The translations under genes were made by a program, and so were the position numbers. The notes beneath the pieces were generated by a model. That model searched no databases. It saw only the letters and a program-made list of their open reading frames with translations, and had not been told where the DNA came from. A DNA stretch of 64,000 bases from Ephemerocybe angulata (taxonomy: Eukaryota; Basidiomycota; Agaricomycetes; Agaricales; Psathyrellaceae): the NCBI GenBank assembly GCA_013368325.1, contig JAACJK010000058.1:186001-250000 (forward strand), read 5' to 3'. Positions 1 through 12,322 of this stretch are shown here, in pieces. The first letter of the stretch is position 1. The number at the start of each line of letters is the position of its first letter.

Positions 1-197
1 GAGTATTTTCAAGTGATCAGGGACCACGTATATAATACAATTTGCGATTTGTACAGTGCATATCTCAAGGGGGATTGAGCAGAGTTCTCGTATTTAACAT
101 CGGAGAAACTTGAAGAAGTGAGAGAAGAGAAAAGTACACGCAGAAGTAGGCTCGGAATCGGCATACGAATGCAAGAATAACACAAGTAGAGTTGTCT

Positions 198-2265
198 TTA
201 GTTGAGAGAAGGTGCCATCTCAGAAACCGACCTGTGTTTCGACTGATCATCGAAAGCTGGAGAAGCATTTCCGAATGAAACGGGGAGTGTTTGGCTGACC
301 TGCGTATCCTCTGTTTCGACAGACTCCAGGGCGGGGACGAGCTCTGCCATCGACGGCACATCTGGCTGAGGGATGTTCACCATATCTCTCGTTGCTAGAA
401 GGGCAGAACAAGCCTCCGCGAGAATCGCGCCGACGGCCTGCTCAATGATTTCGAATCCGGCCTCTGGGTCAAGATCAAGTGGAATAATAGCTTCCTCAGG
501 AGAGGCTGGAAGTGGGTGTGCAGCGGCCAGGTCCTCCTCGGGCACCGGAGGTAGAACTGGAACCCTCGAGATACGCTGCCTCCACAGCCCATTAATCTCC
601 TTCACCATCTTCGCACTGTCCTCGTCCTCGTACATGATCCTTCTCGCCACGAGTTTAAACTCCTCGTCGTCCTCCGGAAGTCCCTTCTCACCGGTTTGCA
701 GATCGATCAGCATATCCACAAGCCCCACTTCGTCTTGAAGCTCAGGCTTACTCAGCGCCCGTGCTAGAACCTGTTTTGCCTTGACAAGATCGCTACTGGC
801 TTGGTAAACCTTCGCCAGCCGTGCATGCCTTTCAAACGAGTTCATACATCAGCTTCTCCTCGCCGAGCGAGAGCGATGGTGTTGTACACTCACCCTTTGG
901 CGTATAACGGTGAAATTCGAATTGCCATTCGCGCATCCTCCTCCGCCTTGACTCGCGCATCCTCCTCAGACCCTGACGTAAGCCAAGCCACCGATCGATT
1001 CGCCATAAGGATCGCGGCAAGCTCCCTGGTCTCTTTCTCCCTTTCATCGTCGCCAGGGGCAATCTCAGGATATGCCCTGTCTATCCAATACGATGCTTTG
1101 GTGTAAAGATCGATCGCAGCCTTCTTGTCACCCCGGCGGAATGCGCTGTTCCCCGACTCTTTGTTCTCGACGCACTTGCCCCACGCATCATTGTAGCGAT
1201 CGATAGCTTTATTGCGAAGAATCGATTCGTGTAAGTCAGCCTGCGCCTGTGTATCCCAGAACCAATGGAATGGCTTTCGCTCGGGATCTGCGGTCGAGGA
1301 GGAAGCGGCGACCCGGGCCTCCAGCGCGGTAAGAGTAGGTGTAGAACTCCCAGGATTTGTAGCAGATTTGTATCTTTCGTCGACGGCGTCAGCTAGAGAG
1401 TTGAGGAACGGTTCAAGAACCGGGGTGTACGGTTTGAAAAGAGGGTCGAGAGGGAGACTGGAGGGAAGCGCGGGCTTGAACATCAAGGCTGGCTGCGCCA
1501 TTGACTTCTTGATGAACCTTAAGACGTATCAATGGTCAGCTTGGCAGGAGATATTCGTAGGTAATGAACTTACAAAAGGACCTCGTCAGCTGTAGGGAAG
1601 TTGCCCCTATATTCCTGTTTGTATCGATAAAAGTCGTCGTCGCCAAGATACCCAAGAATATCGCAAGACATCTCATATGTATCTATCGCATCGGGATAGT
1701 CTGCCTTTTTACTTTCGTGGAGTCGTCGGTCGTTGGGCCTCGCAGGATCCACCATGAGACCCTTATGGCGCACTCCGATTCTCCAAATTGTCGTTGGGAT
1801 AACTCTCAAACCGGCGTAGTCAAAGGTTTCAAAGTCGATGGTGTTCTCCAGGCTTTGGGCCCGCGCTCGTCTCATCTCCGCGAGCCGCAGCATATCAGGG
1901 TCATTCGGATTTTCTAGATGCAAGCTAAATCCCAGACAACAACACTCTAGTCAGTTCGCTCAGATCAAGAGTAACGAGGTTCAATGACGCACCGCGTTAA
2001 CGCATCCATCGCATTCTCCAGGTCCGGCATCTGCCCAGTGACGGGATCTCTCAGTTTCTCAAGTACGACCTCGAACCCTTCGTCAGTTTACTGAGATAGG
2101 GAGCCAAATTAGGGGTTTTGGCACCTCTAGAACTGGTAGTTCAGTTTCCTCAAAGGCTGCGTAGCCTGCCCACTCTGTCATCATGTCGGGGTTTGGAGCC
2201 TGGTGCTGGGTGGCCGTCCAAAAGCCGTTCGAACCTGGGGGGCCGGGTATTATTGTTGTCTGCAT
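198..2265 (-). CDS. TPR-like protein, intact founder of a local three-member family
   Basis: Exons at 2077-1993, 1924-1574, 1517-894 and 828-198 (right to left) join in frame through GT-AG introns of 56-68 bases and give about 563 residues. The third exon of this series carries a TPR-like helical pair (around SGNSAFRRGDKKAAIDLYTK and MANRSVAWL). The last exon carries ARLAKVYQ and the family signature LIDLQTGEKGLP, followed by an acidic tail that the two decayed paralogues (16.97-19.99 kb) lack. The 5' end is unresolved: an ATG at 2265 opens a plausible first exon (MQTTIIPGPPG), but I find no GT donor that joins it in frame to the acceptor before 2077. TPR folds usually mediate protein-protein contacts; the partner is unknown. 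The paralogues confirm the exon borders, because all three share the same intron positions and phases. Confidence 0.72.
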
Positions 2266-2487
2266 GTTGGCGCAGACGATAGTGGTGGAGAGCGAAAACG
2301 AAGGGGATCAGCCAGGGATGGGGCACCTCCTGTTCATATACCCTTCTCAGAAGGCACCACGGCCCAAACAAGGAAAGCATGACCTCCTGACCTTCGAAGG
2401 CTTCTTCTTAAGTTCTTATCACCGCCGCAGAAGACTAATTAGTGTTTCACATCCCTTTAACATTGAAAGTGTCAATATTAGATCACT

Positions 2488-3996
2488 TCACATCACCCCT
2501 AAGCCCGCCTTTAACTCCTTCGCCAAGTCGTCCATCTCATTGTCCGCCCCACCATTCAGCACCTCCCCCAGTTTGAACGCCTTCTCCTCCTGCACACACC
2601 GGTCGCATCTGCAGCTACCGAAGCCCCAGCCCTGCAGTTCCTCCTGGCGGCTCCGATACGGTAGTTCCGGGTTCACATACGTGATCGTGAGCTCCTCTCC
2701 AGGGGCGATCGGGCGCTTCGCGATGACAGATATGCGCGAGAGCGCCGTGCGCTTGTCCATATGACGCACAGAGATGTTCGGGTTGCACGAGTGGTTCAGA
2801 TGCGAATGCAAGGTATACAAGCCCCCATGCGCCTCCAAGTCTAGAAGAAAGTTCATCGTCAATGGTGCCAGGAAGATGGATAGTATAACAACTTACTGAG
2901 GCTCATCTTCCCCAAATTCATCAAAAATCCCGGCTCATACTCGAAGAGGTCCTGCTCAATCTCCGCCGGCAAAGGCTTTTTCAAGATCTTCGCCAACCTC
3001 TTCTGATCCCCCACATTCCTCGGTTCCTTGAACGCCTGCACAACAAGCTGATGCGCCTTCTTCCACGTGCTCCTCTCCGGCTCCTTCTCCCCAAAGCTAT
3101 ACTTCGCCCTCTCCTCCATCCCCAGCGCCGCCAAGCTTCGGAACACATCCCAGTCCGCCTTGAGCGTCGCCTCATCGTACTGGTTCGCCAGCAGCACGCG
3201 GCTCATCGCGTGCGCAAGCGCATTGAGCGCCATCCACTGCCGCTCGCGCGCGAACTTGATCAGCGGCGCGCAGGCGGGGTTCTGGCCCGTGCAGAGGAGG
3301 GGGTGGACCTTCGCGGAACGCGCAAGGCAGAGGCGGTTGCAGAAGCGTGCGGAGCAGTAGGTGGAGGACGACGATGCGGACGCGCATGGGATCACGAGCG
3401 GGGAGTCGTAGAACGGCGTCGTGCACAAGGCGCATGCCTGGCCTGAGGCTTGGAGGTCGTAGATATCCCTGTATCCACACCATGTAACTATAAGCAAAGA
3501 TTGCGATCCGTCCATCCACCCATCCGTTCATTCATTTGCAAGCACCGGCAAACGGTGGACGGCGAACGGGCGGACGCAATATATCAGCTCCTCAACCTAG
3601 TTCAAGCAGCACTCACCACTCAGCAGCCACAACAAACGGATCCTCCTTCCACACCAATTCATTCTCCTGAATCTCAGCCGTCGCCACCAGCCCCTTCCCC
3701 TTGCGCTTATCAAACATCTTCACGCGCGCCTTGCTCGTCCACTTGCTCACATCGAGGCCGCTCACGACCTTCGACTGTGGGTACGCCCCGACATTCGGAT
3801 CCACAGGATTCGCGCTGCTCGTGAGCCCCTCAATCTGCAGGATTTTCTTCGTCCGTTTCTCCGAGACAGCCCACTCCGGGTGGGATTGCAGGAGGAGGGC
3901 GTGAACCTTCGCGATGCCGAGGGTAGGGTTCGCGGTTTTGAGCTCGACGAGCGCTGCGGTGAGCACGTCTTCGGCAGGGGAGATGGGCTGGGTCAT
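2488..3996 (-). CDS. SET5: SET5-type histone-lysine methyltransferase
   Basis: Predicted SET-domain lysine methyltransferase of 434 residues. Yeast Set5 methylates histone H4; the same substrate here is inferred from family. Exons 3996-3617, 3468-2897 and 2840-2488 keep frame through introns of 148 and 56 bases. A Cys/His cluster (CALC at the start, then YCSARFCNRLC and HPLLC) resembles a MYND-type zinc site. The SET core is split by the insert, as in SMYD/Set5 proteins. The NHSCNPN motif lies at residues 333-339, followed by GEELTITYVNP and a post-SET cysteine set (CRCDRC). The start at 3996 (MTQPISP) was chosen because the 52 codons upstream, though open, look like leader sequence. The SET5 3' end faces the 5' end of the TPR-like gene; both are on the minus strand, 222 bases apart. 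Confidence 0.88.
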
Positions 3997-4713
3997 CGTG
4001 TTGTTCGCTTTCGGTGCTCGATCTTTGGCGAAAGGCTTTTGTGGGTGAGAACAAGGGTGAAGGAGAAGGACCAAGGTCCGTCCAATCTTCCTGATCTCCG
4101 GTGCCCCGGACCGCTTCGCGCTTGAGAAAAAATATGTGCAAATATCCCACAAATATTAGCGCCCACTTTTCCCAGAGAACCTGCGTATTGTTGTGATGAG
4201 TCGTCGTTTAAACTAGTACTGAGCTTTACCTTAGATAAATTTCTTTCTCAATGTAATATACCTAGAGCCAAGATTAACGATGCTTTGGGTGGATCGCTTT
4301 CTTGGTTACGTTCTCAAGTTAGTCACTGCGAGCCCGCGGCGAAGGACTGCGATGTAAAAGAGCAATGCAGACTGGCTAGTATTCATGCTGCTGGAGACTC
4401 GGAGGGAGATCTGGGGGGGGACGACCAATGCATTCGATTATCTGAATGCTCAACTGGGAGCATTTTCGCGTGGAGAAAAATCCGCCGTTTTACAGCACCA
4501 ATTTCGTGTTTCTCCAACCTCGAGAACACTCCAAATAACTGTGCCACAGCAACACTCAATCCCAGAAAACCACGCTATCAATCGTCTCAGTTCAGGCTAC
4601 GACTCGCTCCACCTCCCCACCATCCACCCAAAAAAACAAGAGCAACGCAGAATGCCATCGATAATTTCATCTATTTTATAAAGCACAACTCACACAAAAA
4701 TCAAACCAAGATC
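3997..4713. other. intergenic: SET5 promoter and NAA15 3' flank
   Basis: No reading frame here is supported. The stretch must contain the upstream region of the minus-strand SET5 gene and the 3' flank of NAA15, which ends at 4714. Open frames crossing it have no family resemblance that I recognise. Confidence 0.5.
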
Positions 4714-7700
4714 CTACGGCGTAACACTCTCATCCTTCCCCCCATTCGGGCCGCGTGTCATAACCCCCTCCCTAATCCCACGCAACTCCTCCTCCTTCTT
4801 AAACACCGTCGCCATCTCAAACCTCTCCTCACACTTATCCCTAAACTCCTCCTCCCTCGGCGACTTGATACTCCGCAAAAACTCAAGCGCTTTCACAGCG
4901 TCCTAAAATTCCAATGTCTCGTTAGATACCTTGGCGAAATAAAGAAAAGAAAGCGAGAATGACGCCCGTACCTTAACCCCCAACCCCCTCTCCCCCGCGA
5001 AAAGCTCAAACACCGCATTATCCACCTCCTCCTGAGGCGCGCCCAAAAGGACCAACACCCTCGCACACGCAAGCACACTCTCCGCCCTCCCCTCCCCCCT
5101 CTGCAAATACTGAGAATTAAACGTCTCCACCCCCACATCCCCCGGATACAACTTCTTCACCCCCTCCACAAAAAGCTCCTTCACAGGGGAGGACTCCTTC
5201 ACCCCCTCCACAATCCCCTTCTCCCGCAACTTCAAATCCACAACCCGCACATGCACCTCCGCATCCTCCGCATCAAGCGCCTTCGCCTTCCCCAGCGCAC
5301 TCACCGCCTGAAGCACCTTCCCGCGCCTCACAGCAACGTCATACACAGCGCACCACACCCCCACACTCCCTTTCCCCTCACTAACAGTGGTAAGCGGCGC
5401 GAGCAGCTTGGCGGCCTGCTCAAGCACGTCGGGGGCCCCGAGGAGCTTGAGCCCGTCCGGATCGTCGTCTTTGTTCGACTGCGGCTCGATGCCTTTGTCG
5501 TCGTGCGTCGCGGTCGTAGGAGCGTTCTTTTTTTCTTCGACGGCTTTTACGGCGGCTTTTTTGGCTTTCTTTTTGGCTTTCTTTGCTGCGTCTGTGAGCT
5601 CTTCTACAACAGGCATATGACAGATGTGAGTTATTATTATTTTTTCTTTTTTTATATGGGGGGAGGGGAAGGGAGGTGGTGCGTACCGGATGTGGAGAGG
5701 GATTTGACGAGGTTGGGGTTGTCGTGTGCTGCGACGAAGATTTTGGACGCTGCGAGTGCGGCTGTGACGTAGGACGCTTGGCCTCTGATGTTGTCTTCCC
5801 ACTTCAACATCCTGCGCAAACACAACGGTCGATCAGTAACTGACTATCCAAGCTAGGATAGAGGAAGGGCGAAGCGCACCTCACGTATGCGTTCAGAGTG
5901 AACTTGCGCAGGCAGTAGCCGTGGAAGTCGTACTGGTCGTCCTCAATCTCGTCGTAGATCTTCTTGACAGCCATGTATTTCTTGAGCGCGAGGTTCGGGT
6001 GGCCGTTCTTCTCGTGCGCGCGGGCTTCTTCGAGGAGGTATAGCATCGATTGCATGTCCTCCAGATCGGCTCCAGGCGAAGATGCATCTTTCTGGGAGTC
6101 GGGTCGGTAGGTAGTAAGAAGTAGGATAGATTGGGAAGACGCACCTTGGTGAACAGACCCAACACGTTGCTAGCCTCCTTCACCATCCCCGACCTCAACA
6201 AGTACTTCCCAGTCTTCGTATTCAAAAACCTATCCTGCCCATCCAACACCCTTGCATCATTCACACACCGCGCCGCACCGAGGTAGTCCCCAGCCCTCTT
6301 CAGCACGCGTCCCTTGAACGTATGCAGCTCCGGCAGCGTCGGCGTATGCTCCAGCGCCTCCTCCAGCAGCTCCAGCGCCTTCTTATGCTTCCCCAAAGAA
6401 GAGTAGTGCTGCGCAAGGAGGTACAGAGTCCAGAGGTAAGTCGTAGGCTCCTCCGATCCAGAAGGAGCCGCAGTCTCCGTCTTATAGTGCTCCCTTAGCC
6501 GCTCGACAATCTCCTCAATCGCATCTTTCTTCGCTGGATCTGCGTACAGGGACTTGAGATCGGAGAACAAGGACGGGATGCCCTTGACGAGTGCTGTGAC
6601 GATGTACGCCTCCGCTCGAGATTTGAATTCGTCCCCGGTGCTGAGGTTGAGGGAAAGGCGCTTGGGCGCCTTGGCGCGCGGGAACTCGGCGGCGAGGTCG
6701 GAGACGATTTGGAGCGCGGCGGGGCTGGGCTCGGTGAGGGTGTGGCCCTTGTTGGAGAGGTAGCCGGCGTAGTAGTCGTAGCAGTCGGAGTTGCGCTCGA
6801 GGAGGGTGTGCCAGGCTTCCTCTGCTTCCGGGGTGCCGAGTTTCGTGAGCAGGCGCGCTAGGATGGGGGTGTGAATTAGGGAATTAGGAAGGGTATGTGA
6901 GGTGGCGGCGGCGCTGGGACGAACCTCGAGTCTCGCTGACGGCGGTCCGGTCGACGATGGCGCGGCTGCGGGAGTTGCTGTCGAGCACGCTGAGCGCCTC
7001 GGAGTGTTCGCCGAGCTCCTCGAGCAGGGTGATGTAGAAGAGGAGTGTTTCGGATTGCTCGACGTCGTGCGGGGGGACGTTCTGCGTTATCTGAATTAGT
7101 GTTTGATCCTTGGATACCGTCGTGTGAGGCGCACCTTGAGCGTCGAGAGGTAGGATTCGAGCACGGCCTTGGCGTCCTTGGTGTTGCCGTTGAGGTAGTG
7201 CGCGATCGAGAGCGCGACCCAGTGTTGCCGGAGGTTGGGGCGGAGGCGCAGGAGGGTGTGCCGGGTCTCGACGAGGGCGTCGTACAGACGCAGCTGGGTC
7301 TGCAGCGATGCTGCGTCGCGGAGGATGTTGATGTTCTCCTGCGCACCGTCAGAGCTCTTTCACTGCCGAGGCATGTTGCGGCGCACCTTTTCGAATCGCA
7401 GGGCCTGGGTGTACGACTTGAGCGCCTCTTCATAGTTTTTCTCGCCCTTCTGGATGAGGCCGAAGACGTGCCAGACGATGTGGGAGGTGAGGTCGAGGCG
7501 GACGCCCTTTTTGACGAGATCGATGCCCTCCTCGCGGCGGCCCATGTGCACGAGCACGAGCCCCTTCATGCATAGCGTCTCTATCGCCGTGTCAGTGGGC
7601 GATCTTGCGGAAGTGCAAAACACACACCCCCGTGCTCTGGAAATTTCTTGAGGATGAGATCGGCCGTCTTGAGCCCCTTCTTGAGCTGGCGCGACTCGTA

Positions 7701-7772
7701 GAGATTGAGCAGCTCCTTGAACTGGCCGGCCTCGCGCGACGGCAGGGCGCGTTTGTTGGGCAGCTTGGACAT
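4714..7772 (-). CDS. NAA15: NatA N-terminal acetyltransferase auxiliary subunit
   Basis: Scaffold and ribosome-docking subunit of the NatA complex, which with catalytic NAA10 acetylates nascent protein N-termini after Met removal. Nine exons: 7772-7628, 7580-7387, 7338-7135, 7090-6925, 6857-6145, 6091-5880, 5811-5687, 5603-4972 and 4902-4714. They keep frame throughout and encode 859 residues, close to the 866 of human NAA15. The N-terminus has the family hallmark YESRQLKKGLKTADLILKKF, followed by CMKGLVLVHMGRREEG and successive TPR helices. The central WEDN segment (RMLKWEDNIRGQ) is also conserved. After it comes the usual Lys/Ala-rich linker (AAKKAKKKAKKA), then a helical C-terminus. The ATG at 7772 is the only sensible start. 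The gene is divergent from PDS5, with 81 bases between the two start codons. Confidence 0.95.
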
Positions 7773-7853
7773 GGGAGGAGAAGATGCGGATCGCTATAGG
7801 GTCCGGGCGCAGTTTCAGCCCAACCACGCGTGTCGCGCTTCGTCCTGACCACA
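7773..7853. promoter_or_regulatory. 81-bp bidirectional promoter of NAA15 and PDS5 with an ACGCGT box
   Basis: Only 81 bases separate the NAA15 ATG (7772, minus) from the PDS5 ATG (7854, plus), so both core promoters and both 5' leaders must fit here or overlap coding DNA. It contains the palindrome ACGCGT at 7826-7831, the consensus of the MluI cell-cycle box bound by MBF in yeasts. PDS5 is a plausible S-phase target. Functional use is inference. Confidence 0.6.
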
Positions 7854-10800
7854 ATGGTCGCCCAGACTCGCCACGCCGCCGCGCCGTCGCCCAAGGGCAG
7901 ACTCGACTTCCGCGACAAGCTCGTCGGCAAGGCCCTCACGACCGACGCGCTGCTCAAGAAGCTCAAGAACCTGCACACCCAGCTCGCCGCGCTCGACCAG
8001 GACCATGTCGACGTCCCCAGCCTCGCCACCGCGAAGAAGGAGCTCATCCACAGCACCATCCTCCTCCACAAGGACCGCGGCGTCAAGGCCTTCGCCGCCT
8101 GCTGCCTCGCCGACCTCCTGCGCCTCTACGCCCCCGACGCCCCCTACACCCAGCCCGAGCTGCGCGACATTTTCCAGTTCTTCTTCCGCCAGCTCGCCAA
8201 CGGGCTCAAAGGCGCCGACGCGACCTACTACAACGAGTACTTCCACCTGCTCGAGTCGCTCTCCACCGTCAAGAGCGTCGTGCTCGTGTGCGACCTCCCC
8301 AGCGCGGACGAGCTCATGGTCGAGATCTTCCGCGACTTCTTCTCGCTCGTCAAGCGCGACATCTCCAAGAAGGTCGAGCTCTTCATGGCGGACATCCTCG
8401 TCGCCCTCATCGACGAGGCCCAGGCGCTGCCCTCCGAGGTCATGGACACCATCCTCTCCCAGTTCGCCGACAAGAATGCCCGCATCGACCAGCCCGCCTT
8501 CCGCCTCGCAGTCCAGATCTGCAACGCCACCGCCGACAAGCTCCAGCGAAACGTGTGCCAATATTTCAGCGACATCATCTCCTCACACGCCGAAGACGAG
8601 GACTACGAAGAGATTCGCGTCGCGCACGACCTCATCAAAATCCTGCATCGTTCATGCCCCGGTGTCCTGCATAGCGTCATCCCCCTCCTCGACGAAGAGC
8701 TCCGCGCAGACGACGTGACCATCCGAACCATGGCAACGCAGGTCCTGGGCGAAATGTTCGCAGACAAAGCTGGCGGCGATCTCCTCAAGAAGTACCCTGC
8801 GACCTGGACGTCCTGGTGTGGCCGGAAGACCGACAAGTCGGTGCCCATTCGCCTGAAGCTCGTCGAGTCGTGTAAAAGCTTAATCGTGAATCGGACGGAG
8901 GGGAGGGAAGCGGTGGAGGCGATGCTGAAGGAAAAGGTCTTGGACCCTGATGAGAAGGTTCGCGCGGCGGTGTGCAAGGTGTATTCACAGTTGGACTACG
9001 AGTCGGCATTGCACCACGTCTCGCAGGAACAGATTCAGGCTATTGCTGGCAGAGGGCTTGATAAGAAGGTGCGTCCCACTCTATAATCACTGTATCTCTC
9101 TGACCAGGTTGCAGGCCGCTGTTCGTTTCGAAGCCCTGAACGCTGTCGGAAAGCTCTACTCCCTCGCGTACCCAGAAATGTACGTCCAGCTTCTATGATT
9201 CCGTCGCGTTTTTCCTAACCCCGTCATAGCGAAAACAACGACGCGTCTGCAATCTCTCAATTCGCTTGGATACCCGAGGAGATTCTCAAGATCACCAGCA
9301 CTTCCACAGAAATCAGGTTCGTCACTCCCACAACGCGTGATAAGACTTACTCAACATATACGCAGGAATGTGGTCGAGAAAGTCATCGCCGAGCACATCC
9401 TCCCACTGCCGTCGAGCGCCTCAGGCTCTAAAGGTTCCGATATCGACGAAGTCGCTTGGACAGACAGATTACTCTGCGTCATGCGATATCTCAGCGAGAA
9501 ATCAATCAAATCGCTGTTGGGTTTGACTGGTTTGAAGGCAATGTGCGCGAACATTCTCTTCCCTTTGTGAAAGCACCCCTAACCGCATTCACAGACGCCC
9601 AAATATCTACCAAATCTACATCGAATCATGTATAGACTACAACGGCGGGATCATGGACGAGAACGAAGAAGTGATCACACGACGCCTAAACGCCGCCATC
9701 CAGCACCTCGCAGGTCCGTCCCCCTCCCCTCCCCCTCCCTAATATCAACCTAACGCCCCATAAAATAAAATCCTCTAGTAATCTTCCCCGACCCGCACAA
9801 AGCCCAAGAAGACTTACACGCCTTCGCAAAGCTAAACGAAAACCGGCTCTTCAAACTCTCCAAAACCTGCATGGACCCGCAAACCGACCTCAAATCCCTC
9901 GTCAAGTCCACCTCCGAGTTCAACCGGCGGCTAGCCGACTCTGCCAGTACCCTCCTCCCGACCCTCACCATCTTCCTCCGGCGCACATCTTTCCGCATCC
10001 TCAACACCTCCTCCGTCCCGTCTTTGCTGAAACGCGTGGCGCGCGGGACGGGTGGGAGTACGGCGGGGCACCTGGTACAGACGGCGGGGAACGCGCAGAC
10101 GTTGTTGATGTTTGCGAGCAAGTGTTGTGCGGGGCTGTATAAGGGGCATGTGCAGGAGCTCGTCAAGTGCCTTGCGGAGGAGAGGAATGGGGTGCTGGTG
10201 GAGGTGGCGCTGCAGGCGCTGAGTGGGTTGGGGAAGGTGGATGGTTCAGAGGGAGGGGGTGGGGGTGTAGGGGGGGATAGGAAGACGGTGGAGAGGGTGG
10301 AGGGGTATGTGAGGGGGGGTAGTTGGAGGCTTGCGAAGTTTGGGATGCGGTATTTGGCGTTTGCGAGGGGGGCGAAGGAGGTTTGTAAGAGGATTGCTGA
10401 TGTGCGTGTTTTTTTCTTTCTTTCTCTCGCTTTAACCTAGAGGAAGTGTGTGGATAAATGCTGATTGGGGTGTAGGGTATTGCGGAGGAGTTTTCGAGTG
10501 GGGAGGAGATGGAGGATAAAGACGTTGCGGCGAGGATTGCGGCGCTTAGCCAGCTTATCAAGTTCCAGCCCAAGATATTCGAGAGCCATAGCGGGGTCTT
10601 CACCACCTTTCTCCTCAAGAAAGTCCTCATGGCGCCTATCACACCCCACGCGGAACCCGTACGTACCCCACCTCTCCCATTTCGCAAACATCTATTATTA
10701 ATGATAGTTAACTTGGATGTAGGATGAGGACATGGACGACGGCGAAGAGTGGTTCGAGAACGAAGAAGTGCCCGACGCACTGAGAGCACGGATCCTCGCG

Positions 10801-12322
10801 CTCAAAGTCTGCAGAACACGCTGCCTCGTGCACGCAGACTCCGACAAAGCTCTCGATATCGCCAAACCGGTGCTCAAGATGTACGCCACGCTCCTCGAGC
10901 ACAACGGCTCTCTCACTCCCGCCTCCGAGTCCACTCTACAAGAAAACCCCAAGTTCTTATCGAGACTGCGCCTGCAAGCTGCGGTGTCGCTCCTGAAGCT
11001 CGCGGCGGTGGAGCAGTACGCCGGGGCGGTGGCGCAGAAGTTTCTTAGGCTTGCGCTGGTGGTGCAGGATTCGTGTTATAATGTGCGGTTTGAGTTTTTG
11101 ACCAAGTTGTTGGGGGTGGTGCAGCCGAGGAGGGTGCCGGCGATGTATAATGTGATTCCGTTTTTGACGGTGCATGATCCGGAGGCGGATATTAGGAGTA
11201 TTGTGAGTTGGTTCATCGTTTATCTCTTACCTCCCCCGTTTCTTTCTTCGTTCATGTTCACGCTCACCTCCATTTCTCCGTTCTATCTTTATTTATCTCT
11301 TCCTTCCTTGCGTCCGTGGCTCACGTATCTTCGAATTTAACAGGCGGCAGCGTACATCGAGAATGCAAAGAAGAGGCTGACCCCGGCGCTGAGGGTTGAA
11401 TATTTGGAGCTTATATTCATCCGGCTGCTGCACCTATTGGCGCATCATCCTGATTTTAGTACGACGCATGATGATCTGCTTGATATTGCAAAGTACGTTG
11501 TCGATCACGCCCTATTTATTCGAGCCTCCCACTGACGACTGACTGATAACCACTCGCTATCAGATATCTGCAGCTCTATCTGGATCTGATCGCCACGCAG
11601 GATAACATTTCGTTATTGCAGCACCTCGCGTTGAAGGCGAAGACAGTGCGGGACGCAGAGTCTCACAGCGAGGTGTGCACCCTTTCCATCCCTCTCTGAC
11701 CTTACTCATGGCTTACGTCTCCCTCAGAACCTGTACATCATGGCCGAACTCGCACAAGAGCTCATCAAGAAACGCGCCTCCGACCGCTCATGGACGATAC
11801 AGACGTACCCAGGCAAAGTCCGGCTCCCACCAGACATCCTGCGGCCCCTGCCGAGCTCCGAGGCGGGGAAGGAGATTTTGAAGACGGCGTATCTGCCTGA
11901 GGAGACGAGGGAGTGGTTGGAGGAGATGTCGAAGACGGCGTTGCCGAAGGAGAAGAAGGAGAGGAAGAGGAAGGCGCCTAGTACGAAGAGTGAGGGGACG
12001 AAGCGGCGGCGAAAACGCGCGAAGGCGGAGGAGGATGACGAGGATGAGGATGGTGTGGGGGTGTCGTCGGATGTGGAGAATGAGGAGGAGGGTGGGATGG
12101 ATGTTGATGAGGAGGATGCGAGGACGTCGAGTCCGAAGCAGGCCACGCCTCGGCCACGTGGGACGAGGGTTAGTGCACGGAATAAGGCGAAGGTATAGTC
12201 ACCTCTCCTCACCCTACCCCAGATCATGGAGGGCAACTAACACTGTTCTCGTCTTCAAGGCAAAGCCAAAACGAGGCACTTCGCCATTGACGGAGCAAGA
12301 CGATGAAGAGCAGGAAGAGTGA
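7854..12322 (+). CDS. PDS5: sister chromatid cohesion factor Pds5
   Basis: HEAT-repeat regulator of the cohesin ring, needed to maintain sister chromatid cohesion and to balance Wapl/Eco1 activity in the nucleus. Twelve exons: 7854-9068, 9115-9179, 9230-9316, 9366-9542, 9595-9713, 9779-10401, 10476-10658, 10723-11202, 11344-11492, 11564-11672, 11728-12192 and 12260-12322. All keep frame and give 1,244 residues, near the 1,277 of yeast Pds5. The N-terminus has the family pattern of early helices (FRDKLVGKALTTDALLKKL, then CCLADLLRLYAPDAPY and FHLLESLSTVKSVVLVCDL). HEAT-type helices fill the middle. The end is a long acidic and basic low-complexity tail (KRRRKRAKAEEDDEDED), which is typical. 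An in-frame GTG at 7830 is not needed as a start. The final intron is short, and retaining it would truncate the tail by 20 residues. Confidence 0.95.

Noticed and set aside
7830..7853. Upstream in-frame start for PDS5 (MSRFVLTTMVAQ)
   Set aside because: The codon at 7830 is GTG, not ATG. The first ATG of the frame is 7854.
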